This document shows positions 8,667 through 17,138 of a stretch of DNA of 37,493 nt, piece after piece. A program made the position numbers and the translations under genes. The stretch lies in contig JAISBP010000018.1 of assembly GCA_031266135.1 (NCBI GenBank), positions 1 to 37,493 of the forward strand. Reading direction: 5' to 3'. The notes beneath the pieces are model-generated. The model saw nothing but the letters and a program-made list of their open reading frames with translations, did no database searches and was not told where the DNA came from. The first letter of the stretch is position 1. Each line of letters opens with the position of its first letter. The DNA is from Holosporales bacterium (GTDB taxonomy: Bacteria > Pseudomonadota > Alphaproteobacteria > RUG11792).

Positions 8667-9743
8667 ATGGGCAGAGGCATGCGTAGCTTCTCGTATAAAG
8701 ATATGGGGGCATTATTGCTTACTCCTGAAATTGTTGAGCTTTTATCTGCTTTATCTGAGTGCAAAGGCAAGCAAGAAACTCTACAGGATTTTGAACCAGA
8801 AAAACTGGAAACAATGGTCGAAATCGCCAAAGTTCAGAGCATTGGAGCATCCAACAGAATCGAAGGCATCTTCACTTCTGATAAGCGCCTACGAGAACTT
8901 GCAGCAAAAAAGATTGAACCCAGAAATCGAAATGAAGCAGAAATTGCGGGTTATCGTGAAGTTCTTTCGATTATTCACAATAATTACGAATACATCAACA
9001 TTAGTCCAAATGTAATACTGCAGCTACATCGAGATCTTTATTCATTTCACCCAACGACAGAGGGTGGACAGTGGAAAAATTGCGATAATTTTATTACGGA
9101 AATGAAGGATGGGGAGCATATCGTAAGATTTACCCCGGTCTCGGCTTTTCAAACAGATGCTGCCATCGCTAATTTGTGCATATCTTTCAATGAGAGTTGG
9201 CGGCAAGCATCTTCGACTCGCATTTTGCTAATCTTTGCATTTATCCTGGATTTTTTATGTATTCACCCATTCAATGATGGTAACGGGCGAATAAGCCGCC
9301 TTTTAACGTTGTTATTACTTTATAAGTCTGGATATTCTGTTGGTAAATACATGAGTATTGAGCGTCTCATTGAGGAGAGCAAGGAATCTTATTACGAGAC
9401 CTTACGGCGAAGCTCTCACCAGTGGCACGACAATACAAATTCATACTCTATGTTTGTTCATTACTCTCTTTCTGTCTTAATCAAAGCCTATCAAGAATTT
9501 CTGAGTAGAGCCGCGGTTATCATCAACAAGAAGTCCAAATTTGAGAGGATAAAAGGTATGTTTGATCAGACTATGGTCAAACTCAGCAAAATGGATATCG
9601 CTGATAAAAATCCAGATATTGGGCTTTCAACGATTGAGACTGCGTTATCAACGCTTCTGAAAGAAGGGTATATCACAAAGATTGGGAAAGGGAGTGCTAC
9701 GAGCTATGCCAAAAAATATCCAGACAATAAACCTCTCACCTAA
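8667..9743 (+). CDS. Fic-family protein adenylyltransferase
   Basis: Fic enzymes transfer AMP (sometimes other nucleotide parts) to hydroxyl side chains of target proteins. The full catalytic motif HPFNDGNGR is at residues 200-208, with the His base and the anion-binding GNGR. The N-terminal inhibitory helix motif is also present (SIGASNRIEG, residues 58-67, with Glu66), marking an auto-inhibited class II Fic. The C-terminus looks like a winged helix (LSTIETALSTLLKEGYITKIGKG), common in chromosomal Fic proteins. The protein has 358 residues and no signal peptide, so it acts in the cytoplasm unless secreted by a non-Sec route. The start is uncertain: ATG 8667 has GGAG only two bases away, and ATG 8679 or 8703 are alternatives. 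A symmetric operator-like site overlaps its promoter, so self-regulation through the winged helix is a reasonable inference. Confidence 0.93.
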   Translation: MGRGMRSFSYKDMGALLLTPEIVELLSALSECKGKQETLQDFEPEKLETMVEIAKVQSIGASNRIEGIFTSDKRLRELAAKKIEPRNRNEAEIAGYREVLSIIHNNYEYINISPNVILQLHRDLYSFHPTTEGGQWKNCDNFITEMKDGEHIVRFTPVSAFQTDAAIANLCISFNESWRQASSTRILLIFAFILDFLCIHPFNDGNGRISRLLTLLLLYKSGYSVGKYMSIERLIEESKESYYETLRRSSHQWHDNTNSYSMFVHYSLSVLIKAYQEFLSRAAVIINKKSKFERIKGMFDQTMVKLSKMDIADKNPDIGLSTIETALSTLLKEGYITKIGKGSATSYAKKYPDNKPLT

Positions 9744-9823
9744 CTCTCCATAATTCAGTCTTCTGTAACCCGTTTTTCTTTCCAATAATTCTGATTCTGT
9801 ATAGTTTGTGATAAAAGATCTAA
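9741..9823 (-). repeat. Palindromic repeat, internally deleted copy
   Basis: Read on the minus strand this contains AGATCT near one end, CAGAATCAGAATTATTGGAA, and CAGAAGACTGAATTATGGAG at the other end. These match the ends of the repeat family seen inside the acs and ABC ATPase genes; the middle with the GTAC hairpin is missing. It lies directly after the fic stop codon. Confidence 0.6.
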
Positions 9824-9907
9824 TATTATCATTAAATTAAAATTAATACATAATTAATAAAGGAAATATTAAAATAAAGAACAGAGGATTATTTAAAGAG
9901 CAGCAAA

Positions 9908-10622
9908 ATGATTACGAAAAAAGTGGCCTTAGTATGCGTTTTAGCGGTAGTAGGTATTGGGAATACTATAGGCATGGAAGACTTTTGGAGCTTGGCTGAT
10001 GAGAATTTAGCAGAGTTAGTCCGTTCCCAAGGCAAGCACCTCTATGCTTTCGCTCCGTTTACCCAGGACACAGCCTCTTTCGTTGTATCACATGCAGACC
10101 GTGAAGCTGCTGCCCGCAATAAACGTAAGGGAATTCCTGCCCCGCCTCCTTGGAGATGCGTTGGGGGGAGGGGCTAGGTATCTCCGTTGAGGAATATTAA
10201 CCGATCGACTGCCGAAAGACAATTCAGCTATCTGTCCGCTCGTGCTTCTTAGGAGGGGCACGGGTTTCGATTGGATCATCCATTCTGTTCCGTTTGCCGG
10301 AGAGAACTTGGATCGGGAAATCACTGTTGGATTTTACACCTGTGCGGCCGCTTACGCTAACTTTCAACTTGATCAAGAGTTTGGAGAATGGAGCCAAAGG
10401 TGGGATGGTCTTTATCCTTACCCACACTTGCGATTGCCATTAATTGGCGGATTAACCGCCGTTTCTGCTGGGTCCGTGTTGGCCGGAGGATGGTTCTTCC
10501 ACAAATGGATGGCAGCTGATTCTCAGCAGGAAAAGAGCCTCTCCATGGCCGGATTGATTACCGCTACTGCAATTGGTGCATCCTCTATCTTCGCTAGTTA
10601 TAAAATCCCTCAAATAATATGA
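9908..10622 (+). pseudogene. Broken secreted-protein gene, paralog of the gene at 26373-27305
   Basis: An open stretch from ATG 9908 begins with a signal peptide (MITKKVALVCVLAVVGIGNTIG) and stops at 10177. A second stretch in another frame runs to 10622. Its reading frame is also stopped upstream at 10188-10190. The C-terminal half aligns with the intact 310-aa protein at 26373-27305: IIHSVPFAGENLDREI against VLHGTLASGIRGGNIPREL, then DQEFGEWSQRWDGLYPYP against DQEYGPQAFWDGSYPLP, then the two hydrophobic segments (GGLTAVSAGSVLAGGW against AGLSLLSGAAVLAAGR). The match extends upstream of any usable start in the second frame, so at least one frameshift and one stop have broken the gene. The N-terminal half also faintly resembles the 182-aa secreted protein at 25063 (YAFAP..., KGIPAPPPW against YSFSP..., KGIPPCPPHP). 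Confidence 0.65.
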
Positions 10623-10692
10623 TTCAGGTATGACCGAGCAGAATTAAGCAAACTCGTTCAGACACTTCAAGTGTGCTACAATTTTCTTATCT

Positions 10693-12063
10693 GTGCAATT
10701 TACTAAGTGCGTTGTGTCGATCGATGTAATTTTATCAAGAGTCTGCGATTTGGTTTGGGGATGGCCCCTCATCGCCGTCATCATGGTGGTAGGCACATAC
10801 CTGGCCTTTACCTTAAGGATATTTAGGTTTTCTATCCTGAAACTATTGTTTAAATCCATAACGGAGCGTGAGGATTGTGAGGGCAACATTTCAGTTTTCG
10901 CGTCGTTATGTACGGCCCTGTCTTCAACGATAGGCACCGGGAATATCGCCGGGATTTCGGTGGCGATAGCGATCGGTGGCCCCGGTGCCCTTTTTTGGCT
11001 GTGGATTTCATCGATCTTGAGTTTTGCGATCAAATACGCCGAGGGGCTCCTCGCCATAAAATACAGGAAAATCGATGAGGATGGGGTGGCATCCGGTGGC
11101 CCCATGTATTACATCGAGATGGGCCTCAAAAAAACAATATTCAACAAATATCTGGCGAGTTCGTTCGCCATTCTGGGGACCGTGGTCACTCTCCTCGGGA
11201 CCGGTACATTCGCTCAGAGTAACTCGATCGCCATGGCGTTTGAATCATTCGGAGTGCCAATCATTGCCTCCACGATCATAATCACGCTCCTGGTTGCGAT
11301 CATCACGTTCGGCGGACTTCGCGTCATCGCAGCGGTCTCTGAAAAATTGGTACCCATCATGGCAGTTTTTTATGTGGGATCGGCTCTCCTGGTCTTCATC
11401 ATCAATTTCCAGGATATTCCACATGTTTTCTATTTGATCATAAAGGGGGCATTCTCACCGGAGTCTCTTTTCGGCGGAAGTATTGGAGTATCTATAACGC
11501 ATGCCGTCAGTGTCGGAGTTAGGCGTGGTATATATTCCCATGAATCGGGGCTGGGCAGCTCGGCGATAGCATCCGCCACGGCACGGACTACATCGCCCGC
11601 CAGGCAAGGGCTCGTCTCGATGTCCGGCGCCATTTTCAGTGTATTCATTTGTACGATGACGGGCCTCGTCTTATTATTGACGTATAAATCGACGGGAATC
11701 TTTGATGCCGATTGTAAGTATACCGGAGCGATACTGACGTCATACGCGTTTGGGCATGGACTCGGGATGGTTGAGCTCGGCAAATACGTCGTGGGCATCG
11801 GGATAATCCTCTTTGCATTCACGACGATTATAGGCTGGAATTATTATGGCGAGAAATGCATACAATATGTATTCGGAGATAAATCCATCATTATATTTAA
11901 GGTGTTATATATTATGTTCGTGGCGATGGGGCCATTCCTGAAGATCACGACCATCTTTACGTTGGCCGATACACTGACGGGCTTCATGGCTATTACCAAT
12001 TTGATGGGTATCATAGGCCTCAGGAAAGTCGTCATAGAAGAAACCCGAAAATCTTTCGTGTGA
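10693..12063 (+). CDS. Sodium:alanine/amino-acid symporter, AGCS family
   Basis: Imports small neutral amino acids with Na+ across the inner membrane. Family hallmarks are visible: ALSSTIGTGNIAGISVAIAIGGPGALFWLW (about residues 72-101) and the ASGGPMYYIEMGL block. About ten or eleven hydrophobic segments fill the 456 residues, the usual length. GTG 10693 is the longest start; GTG 10714 (MSIDVILSRVCDLVWGWPLI) fits the family N-terminus better, and a TACAAT -10 with an upstream TGC sits at 10677-10682, very close to the first GTG. The last 30 or so bases of this gene were carried into the tandem duplication described at 13039. A transporter for host-derived amino acids suits an intracellular life; the exact substrate cannot be read from the sequence. 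Confidence 0.93.
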   Translation: MQFTKCVVSIDVILSRVCDLVWGWPLIAVIMVVGTYLAFTLRIFRFSILKLLFKSITEREDCEGNISVFASLCTALSSTIGTGNIAGISVAIAIGGPGALFWLWISSILSFAIKYAEGLLAIKYRKIDEDGVASGGPMYYIEMGLKKTIFNKYLASSFAILGTVVTLLGTGTFAQSNSIAMAFESFGVPIIASTIIITLLVAIITFGGLRVIAAVSEKLVPIMAVFYVGSALLVFIINFQDIPHVFYLIIKGAFSPESLFGGSIGVSITHAVSVGVRRGIYSHESGLGSSAIASATARTTSPARQGLVSMSGAIFSVFICTMTGLVLLLTYKSTGIFDADCKYTGAILTSYAFGHGLGMVELGKYVVGIGIILFAFTTIIGWNYYGEKCIQYVFGDKSIIIFKVLYIMFVAMGPFLKITTIFTLADTLTGFMAITNLMGIIGLRKVVIEETRKSFV

Positions 12064-12218
12064 AAGTTATTGACAGGAATGGGAAGCACGCCTAATATTT
12101 TCGAACTCAGATTGAGGATGAGCTGTTCTTTTCATCCCGTATTTTGGAGGTAGCGATGAAGTCGTTCGGAATATTTAAGAGAATTTTAGTTTTAATGGGT
12201 CTCGCGAATAGTTCCGTT
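12034..12218 (+). repeat. Tandem duplication, upstream copy (symporter 3' end, promoter, signal peptide)
   Basis: About 185 bases here recur at 13039-13230 with a few substitutions and a small indel. The shared block holds the last codons of the symporter gene, a consensus promoter, the leader, the ribosome binding site and the first 20 or so codons (signal peptide) of a secreted GNAT-like protein. It shows that the second GNAT gene arose by tandem duplication. Confidence 0.85.
12070..12098 (+). promoter_or_regulatory. Consensus sigma70 promoter of first GNAT gene
   Basis: TTGACA (12070-12075) and TAATAT (12093-12098) are separated by 17 bases and lie about 57 bases before ATG 12156. The -35 box begins 6 bases after the symporter stop codon. 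An identical pair occurs at 13082-13110. Confidence 0.8.
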
Positions 12219-12953
12219 GGAGCAATGATGGGAGGGATCCACGAGGATGATCCGGATCTGATTACCAGGGAAGGATGGGGCAGAGTGGGAGGCAAACTGG
12301 GACAAATTTTTCATGTCTCAGCTAATTACAGTGTCACGGTGTCAGGGGGATCTGTGCACCTCCGTCCAGCGATTCCGGAGTACGTCAAGTGGTATGTGCA
12401 GATTCAGTCGTCCATTCATGGTGATGCTCCCGGTGGACAGTCGCCCACCCCGGAAGAGTTGGAAGAAAGGTACCTGACCCATAAGGTTGTGAGGGGCCAT
12501 CCCATCGGAGAGTGCAGAAGGGTGGGCGATAACATTTCCTTAAATCTCATCCTCTTCTTGGTGAGTCCTGACAGCGTGAGCATCCCTATAGGTGTTTTCA
12601 GGTGCGGTCCTATTGTCGATTTATTCTCTACTTCCTATCTGAAGGCCGGAGACGGATCTCCGTTTCCTAAGGGATTCGCATCAGAAGTGCGTACTATGGT
12701 GATAATGCCCCCTTTCAATCGCAAGGGGATTGGAACGGCCGTAGGGCGACACCTCCTCGCTCGTGCCCCTCTATACCCTGCCGGTTTCAAAGCAAAGATT
12801 GTTTTAGCTCCCCAAGCTACAGCTACCCACGTGCCAGCCGAACGTTTAGCCCGTGATTGTGGCTTCGTGGCAGTCCCAGGAGGGGCCACTTTGGATCCTG
12901 CTCTCCCGGGAAAGACCTTCCCATGCTCTTATTTTATCTTATCCAGCCCCTGA
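12156..12953 (+). CDS. Secreted GNAT-like acetyltransferase
   Basis: The start at ATG 12156 follows GGAGG with a 5-base gap; an upstream in-frame TTG overlaps that site and was rejected. Residues 1-23 are a signal peptide (MKSFGIFKRILVLMGLANSSVGA). The C-terminal half has the GNAT acetyl-CoA-binding motif A (EVRTMVIMPPFNRKGIGTAV: strand, then R/K-x-G-x-G-T) and a motif-B-like AERLARDCGFVAVPGG near the end. The whole protein is 265 residues, so the first 110 mature residues are extra and unassigned. GNAT enzymes work with cytoplasmic acetyl-CoA, so a Sec signal peptide implies action outside the bacterium, for example in a host. That step is inference. The gene has its own consensus promoter and a damaged tandem copy behind it. 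Confidence 0.7.
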   Translation: MKSFGIFKRILVLMGLANSSVGAMMGGIHEDDPDLITREGWGRVGGKLGQIFHVSANYSVTVSGGSVHLRPAIPEYVKWYVQIQSSIHGDAPGGQSPTPEELEERYLTHKVVRGHPIGECRRVGDNISLNLILFLVSPDSVSIPIGVFRCGPIVDLFSTSYLKAGDGSPFPKGFASEVRTMVIMPPFNRKGIGTAVGRHLLARAPLYPAGFKAKIVLAPQATATHVPAERLARDCGFVAVPGGATLDPALPGKTFPCSYFILSSP

Positions 12954-13038
12954 GCCCGTGGATCCAGAGGATCAATAGCCCATCCATTAGGCACCTCTCT
13001 CACGGCACGTTGAAAGACATCCTGAACGATGGGGTGCA

Positions 13039-13230
13039 ATAGAAGCTACAGAGAAAATCCGCAAATCTTTCTTGAAAGTTATTGACAGGAATGGGAAGCA
13101 CGCCTAATATTTTCGAACGCAGATTGAGGATGAGCTGTTATTTTCATCCCATATTTTGGAGATAACGATGAAGTCATTCGGAATGATTAAGAGGATTTTA
13201 GTGGTTGTGGGGATTGCTAGTTGTTCGGTC
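13039..13230 (+). repeat. Tandem duplication, downstream copy
   Basis: Second copy of the block at 12034-12218, about 1.01 kb downstream. The promoter and leader are almost unchanged. The symporter tail now lies in non-coding sequence, which gives the direction of the event: the upstream copy is the parent location. Confidence 0.85.
13082..13110 (+). promoter_or_regulatory. Duplicated consensus promoter of second GNAT gene
   Basis: TTGACA (13082-13087), 17-base spacer identical to the upstream copy, TAATAT (13105-13110). ATG 13168 follows 57 bases later, with TTGGAGATAACG as leader. Confidence 0.8.
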
Positions 13231-14010
13231 CAAGCCGGCGAGGATGCGATGAAGGAAATGGTCCTAAAAGATTGGACTGAGCGCCCAGGCGGATTTCATT
13301 TATCAGGCACAGACGTCGATCGGTTCTGTTTTGCTACCGTTACCGATCCGGTCAGCGGGGAATTCCTGAAAGTCGCGGTAACCCAATTCAGACTAGATCA
13401 AGCCCCGAATTTCGTATATCTTCAACAGAACAACGAGGATCCGTACGGCGACGGGACCCAATTCGGCAAAAAGGCCCTCGAGCACCAATACTTGAGCCGG
13501 GTGAATAAGAATCACAAACGCCATTCCGTAGAGCTATTTTTCTGGGTAGCAGACAAGGACTCGCCTGGGAGCGATCCGCGTTGATTCGGCTGGGGCGCTG
13601 TCGGGTCAATCGACGGTTACACGTACCAAGGGGCAGATCCGGTGACCTATCGGGGAATTCCTGGTGATGACCCACTTACAAACGTAGCAGAGATTGCAAC
13701 AGTGATAGATAGATCCGTGTTCCCTAATTCCCAATTTGGTCAGCAGGCAGGGGTAGCAGCCGTCAGGTGTCTGATGCAAGTGGCCCAGGCAATCGGAGCC
13801 AGCGGGACGATTAACAACTTCCCCGATTACCTCGTCGGGACTTGTCATCCTGATAATAGATACGTCGCCGACGCACTCACGACAGCTGGATTTAGTCTAG
13901 TAGATGGAGGTGTGCCCGCCACTTTCCGAAAACAAACTATAACAAAACTGCTTTTCCAAGTGAACTTAAAAGAGCTCGAAGCACCAGCTCCAGCCCCAGA
14001 AGCAGAATAA
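13168..14010 (+). pseudogene. Second secreted GNAT-like gene, interrupted by one in-frame TGA
   Basis: It starts MKSFGMIKRILVVVGIASCSVQA, a signal peptide nearly identical to the upstream paralog. The frame is open to TGA at 13582-13584 and then continues open in the same frame to TAA at 14010, so a single stop codon is the only defect. The part after the stop holds the GNAT core (EIATVIDRSVFPNSQFGQQA, then YVADALTTAGFSLVDGG), parallel to motifs A and B of the first copy. Away from the duplicated signal peptide the two proteins have diverged strongly. Either this is a recent nonsense mutation or the stop is read through to some level. The last residues are a Pro/Ala/Glu-rich tail (EAPAPAPEAE). 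Confidence 0.7.
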
Positions 14011-14030
14011 TCTTCAATCTAATTCCAGAT

Positions 14031-14062
14031 AGGTTTATTGGACTAAAACGTCCAATAGGCCT
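14031..14062 (+). terminator. Hairpin after second GNAT gene
   Basis: AGGTTTATTGGAC and GTCCAATAGGCCT can pair (11 of 13 positions) around TAAAAC, 20 bases after the TAA at 14010. No run of T follows, so Rho-independent termination is uncertain. Confidence 0.4.
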
Positions 14063-14151
14063 CTCTATAACGTGAAAACATTGGTATTCCGTTTGCTTCG
14101 GTTTGTTTGTATACTCTTCTGCATGCTACCCGGTATCAATACTCGTAAATC

Positions 14152-15888
14152 GTGGATTTCAGCAAGTTAAGTTTAACAAAAATCATTTGGAATGATCATT
14201 TGAAGGGGTATAAGGAGCCCCTCATCAAGGCGTCCTGCTGCATGCTGATCGCCGCCGTTTCGACGACGGCTTTCCCATATTTACTGAAACCTTCATTTGA
14301 TTTCATTTTTCAAAGTAACGATAAGATTGATTTGATTTTTTGGGGAATCGCCATTTTTTCATCGTTCCTGATAAAAGGTATGGCCTCTTATGGCGAGTCT
14401 TTTTTCATGTCATATATAGGGCAGAAAATCGTCTTCGACATACAGATGCGTCTTTTTAAACATCTAATAAGGGCGGATCTCGGTTTCTTCAACAATAGTT
14501 CCAGTGGAGATCTCCTGTCTCGTTTTTCGAATGACGTATCACTACTGCGGAATGCCATATCGACCACCATCTCCGGATTTGGCAAGGACATTTTAACATT
14601 CGTTTTTTTGGTTGGATTGATGGTGTATCGAGACGCCGTCCTCGCGGTATTCGCGTGCGTCATCTTTCCGATTGCCCTGATTCCGATAATCCTCCTCGGC
14701 CGCAGGATGAAGAAAATCGTCAATCACACACAGAATGACTTGGGATCATTCTCGGGGCATCTGTCGCAGATATTCCAGGGAATCCGTGTGATAAAGGCAT
14801 ACTGTGCCGAAGAATTAGAGGTCTCTAGAATTCAGGGTAAGATGAACGGCCTCATGCGCCTCATCGTTAAATCGATCAAGATAAAGGCGGTTCTACATCC
14901 GATATCCGAATGCATAACCGGTATCGCCATTATATGCGTCCTGATCTATGGTGGGACTCAAGTCATGAACGGAGACCGAACCATCGGGGATTTGATCTCC
15001 TTTCTGGGGGCCCTATTGATTTCATATGAACCCATCAGGCGGTTAATTCAGTTGAGCGCCAATCTGAATGAAGGTCTCGCAGCCGCCGAACGAATATTTT
15101 GTTTGATTAAACTAAAACCACAGATCCAGAATTCTCACAACGCATTAAGGTTAGCGGATCCTATCAATACCATCGAATTCAGAGACGTTACTTTTCAATA
15201 CAACTCGGATAAGCAAGTCCTGCAACACATCTCATTCACGATCAATAAAGGGCAGACCGTTGCGTTCGTCGGGAAGAGTGGTTCCGGGAAGAGTACGATC
15301 CTAAATCTAATCCCGAGGTTCTATGACACCACGGATGGAAGTATTCTGTTTAATGGCACCAATATTAAGGAGATAGATCTATTTAATCTGAGAGAGCAGA
15401 TTTCGATCGTAACTCAAGAGAACATCCTATTCGATGCGTCGTTCTATGATAATATAGCGTACGGTAGACAAAGTGCCACGGAGGATGAGGTGATCGTGGC
15501 GGCAACGGCGGCTCTCGCCATCGAGTTCATCGAAGAAACTGAAGATGGATTCGATGCTCTAATAGGAGAAAATGGCGTCAGAATTTCAGGTGGGCAGCGC
15601 CAACGGATCGCCATCGCCCGGGCCATGCTCAAAAATGCACCGATCTTGCTGTTGGATGAGGCGACTTCCGCCCTGGATGCGGATGCTGAGCAGTCCGTGC
15701 AGCAGGCCCTCGAAGAACTTATGAAGAACAGGACAACCATTATAGTGACCCACAGACTCTCGAGCCTCAAGAAGGTGGATATTATATATGTCCTGGATGA
15801 TGGAGCCATCAAAGAATGTGGCCACCATGAAGATCTCATCGAGCAGGACGGAATATACAAAACCCTGTGGGAAGTGCGCGAAAAATAA
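14152..15888 (+). CDS. MsbA-type ABC exporter (fused permease and ATPase)
   Basis: A half-transporter of 578 residues in the inner membrane that works as a homodimer. Its N-terminal half has six membrane segments (first near 23-46, AASCC...AFPYLL). The ATPase domain follows: Walker A GKSGSGKS near 373-380, Q-loop IVTQENILFD, signature SGGQRQR from residue 479, Walker B LLLDEATSALD with Asp502/Glu503, and the switch His in IIVTHRLSSL. The closest common relatives are MsbA and related lipid or peptide exporters, so lipid A-core flipping is the usual assignment, but the substrate cannot be proved here. It begins with GTG (MDFSKLSLTKIIW) without a clear ribosome binding site. It converges on pheS, leaving a 124-base gap with a weak 7-bp hairpin (GCAAATT/AATTTGC, 15958-15983). 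Confidence 0.9.
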   Translation: MDFSKLSLTKIIWNDHLKGYKEPLIKASCCMLIAAVSTTAFPYLLKPSFDFIFQSNDKIDLIFWGIAIFSSFLIKGMASYGESFFMSYIGQKIVFDIQMRLFKHLIRADLGFFNNSSSGDLLSRFSNDVSLLRNAISTTISGFGKDILTFVFLVGLMVYRDAVLAVFACVIFPIALIPIILLGRRMKKIVNHTQNDLGSFSGHLSQIFQGIRVIKAYCAEELEVSRIQGKMNGLMRLIVKSIKIKAVLHPISECITGIAIICVLIYGGTQVMNGDRTIGDLISFLGALLISYEPIRRLIQLSANLNEGLAAAERIFCLIKLKPQIQNSHNALRLADPINTIEFRDVTFQYNSDKQVLQHISFTINKGQTVAFVGKSGSGKSTILNLIPRFYDTTDGSILFNGTNIKEIDLFNLREQISIVTQENILFDASFYDNIAYGRQSATEDEVIVAATAALAIEFIEETEDGFDALIGENGVRISGGQRQRIAIARAMLKNAPILLLDEATSALDADAEQSVQQALEELMKNRTTIIVTHRLSSLKKVDIIYVLDDGAIKECGHHEDLIEQDGIYKTLWEVREK

Positions 15889-16012
15889 GAGACTTCATAT
15901 ATTATGAATCAGCAATCCTAGCTTAATCCCGGCACATTCGAACGCTTTATCTAGGAGCAAATTGATATCAGCAGCAATTTGCACTGATCAAAGATAATTT
16001 CTCATAGTTTGG

Positions 16013-17068
16013 TTAGGCGTAATGCTGTAGGTATCTGACGTCTGTATCGAATATTACCCTGATATCCGATATTCCATACCGCAGCATAATAAGCCTTTCT
16101 AGACCAAATCCAAATGCGAAGCCTTGCGCTGGTCCCTCTATTCCAGATGCTTTAAAGACATTCGGATGAACCATCCCGGCTCCACCTAGCTCGAGCCATC
16201 TGTCTCCATCCTTGGTAATTCTCAATCTCCCATTTTCTTTGGTATAGCGGCAATCTACTTCCATCCCTGGTTCCGTAAATGGGAAATAACTTGGACGAAG
16301 CCTAATATCGACTTCATCTACCTCGAAGAAAGTGGCCACGAACTTTTTGAGCTCATTTTTGAGGTGACCAATTGTGATACCCTTTCTATCGACGACCAAT
16401 CCCTCTATCTGATGAAACATCGGAGAGTGAGTGGAATCCAACTGGTCATTCCTGTACGTTTTGCCGATCGATATCATCCTGATCGGGAGGCCCATCTTCA
16501 TCATCGTCCTTATCTGAACGCACGAGGTATGCGTTCTGAGTAAAGTCTCCTCGAGCCCATCGAGGTAGAAGGTATCGTGAGATTGCCGGGCTGGATGATG
16601 CTTCGGTATATTCAGTGCATCGAAATTAAAGAAGTCACTTTCAATTTCGGGCCCATCCAACACCAGGAATCCCCTGGAGTGATAATGGTCCCTTATCCGG
16701 CGCACCGTCTGCGTTATCATGTGCAAACTACCGAATTGGCCATTCACCACTGGAAGAGTAATATCTAAAGTCTCATTTTTTAATTTTTCAGTGATCGTGA
16801 GGATTTCGATATGCTTAAGGCGATTAGCTATCGCTGATTCTATGGAATTCTTTGCCCTATTCAGCCTTTCCCCGAAAAGTTTCTTGTCATCAATTGACAG
16901 ATGCATCAATTCCTTGAAGGCAAGGGTTAAAACACCGGATTTACCGATAGTCTCCACCTTTATCAGCTCTAGCTCATGAAACGTTAAAGCGCGGGAGATA
17001 GAGTCCAACCATCTCACAAGCTTCCCCTCTATGTCTTCAACCGCTTGCATTACCTTTAAGTGTCTCAT
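16013..17068 (-). CDS. pheS: Phenylalanyl-tRNA synthetase alpha subunit
   Basis: Catalytic alpha subunit of the alpha2-beta2 class II enzyme that charges tRNA-Phe. Motifs seen: LRTHTSCVQIR, the motif-2 region GKTYRNDQLDSTHSPMFHQ, GGAGMVHPNVFKASGIE and motif 3 GFAFGFGLERLIMLRYGI near the C-terminus. An N-terminal helical region for tRNA binding precedes them. The frame extends upstream to a TTG at 17119, but a TATAAT with upstream TGC lies at 17084-17089, so translation should start at ATG 17068 (MRHLKVMQ, 351 aa) or 17050 (MQAVEDIE). The beta-subunit gene pheT normally follows pheS; here the next gene downstream is the convergent MsbA-type exporter, so pheS is an orphan at this site. Confidence 0.94.
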   Translation of the reverse strand: MRHLKVMQAVEDIEGKLVRWLDSISRALTFHELELIKVETIGKSGVLTLAFKELMHLSIDDKKLFGERLNRAKNSIESAIANRLKHIEILTITEKLKNETLDITLPVVNGQFGSLHMITQTVRRIRDHYHSRGFLVLDGPEIESDFFNFDALNIPKHHPARQSHDTFYLDGLEETLLRTHTSCVQIRTMMKMGLPIRMISIGKTYRNDQLDSTHSPMFHQIEGLVVDRKGITIGHLKNELKKFVATFFEVDEVDIRLRPSYFPFTEPGMEVDCRYTKENGRLRITKDGDRWLELGGAGMVHPNVFKASGIEGPAQGFAFGFGLERLIMLRYGISDIRVIFDTDVRYLQHYA

Positions 17069-17083
17069 CTGAAATACCGGCAG

Positions 17084-17089
17084 ATTATA
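17084..17089 (-). promoter_or_regulatory. Extended -10 box of pheS
   Basis: On the minus strand the sequence reads TGCTATAAT, an extended -10 hexamer. It lies 16 bases before ATG 17068. No good -35 box stands 17 bases upstream. It argues against the longer TTG start at 17119. Confidence 0.6.
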
Positions 17090-17138
17090 GCAAATTGCCA
17101 TTCGTGAAGATAGTATCAAACGGAAATGATTCTTTTTA

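Noticed and set aside
10242-10622. Separate gene starting at GTG 10242
   Set aside because: Similarity to the intact paralog continues upstream of this codon, so it is the 3' part of a broken gene rather than a gene of its own.
13582-13584. TGA read as tryptophan (genetic code change)
   Set aside because: Genes for the symporter, acs and the ABC ATPase end in TGA at the expected length, two of them overlapping the next start codon, so TGA is a normal stop here.
15958-15983. Terminator between the MsbA-type gene and pheS
   Set aside because: The stem is only 7 bp and AT-rich, with a 12-base loop and no T-run on either strand.
17119-17119. TTG start for pheS giving 368 residues
   Set aside because: It lies upstream of an extended -10 box, so it would not be in the transcript from that promoter, and the extra residues do not fit the family.
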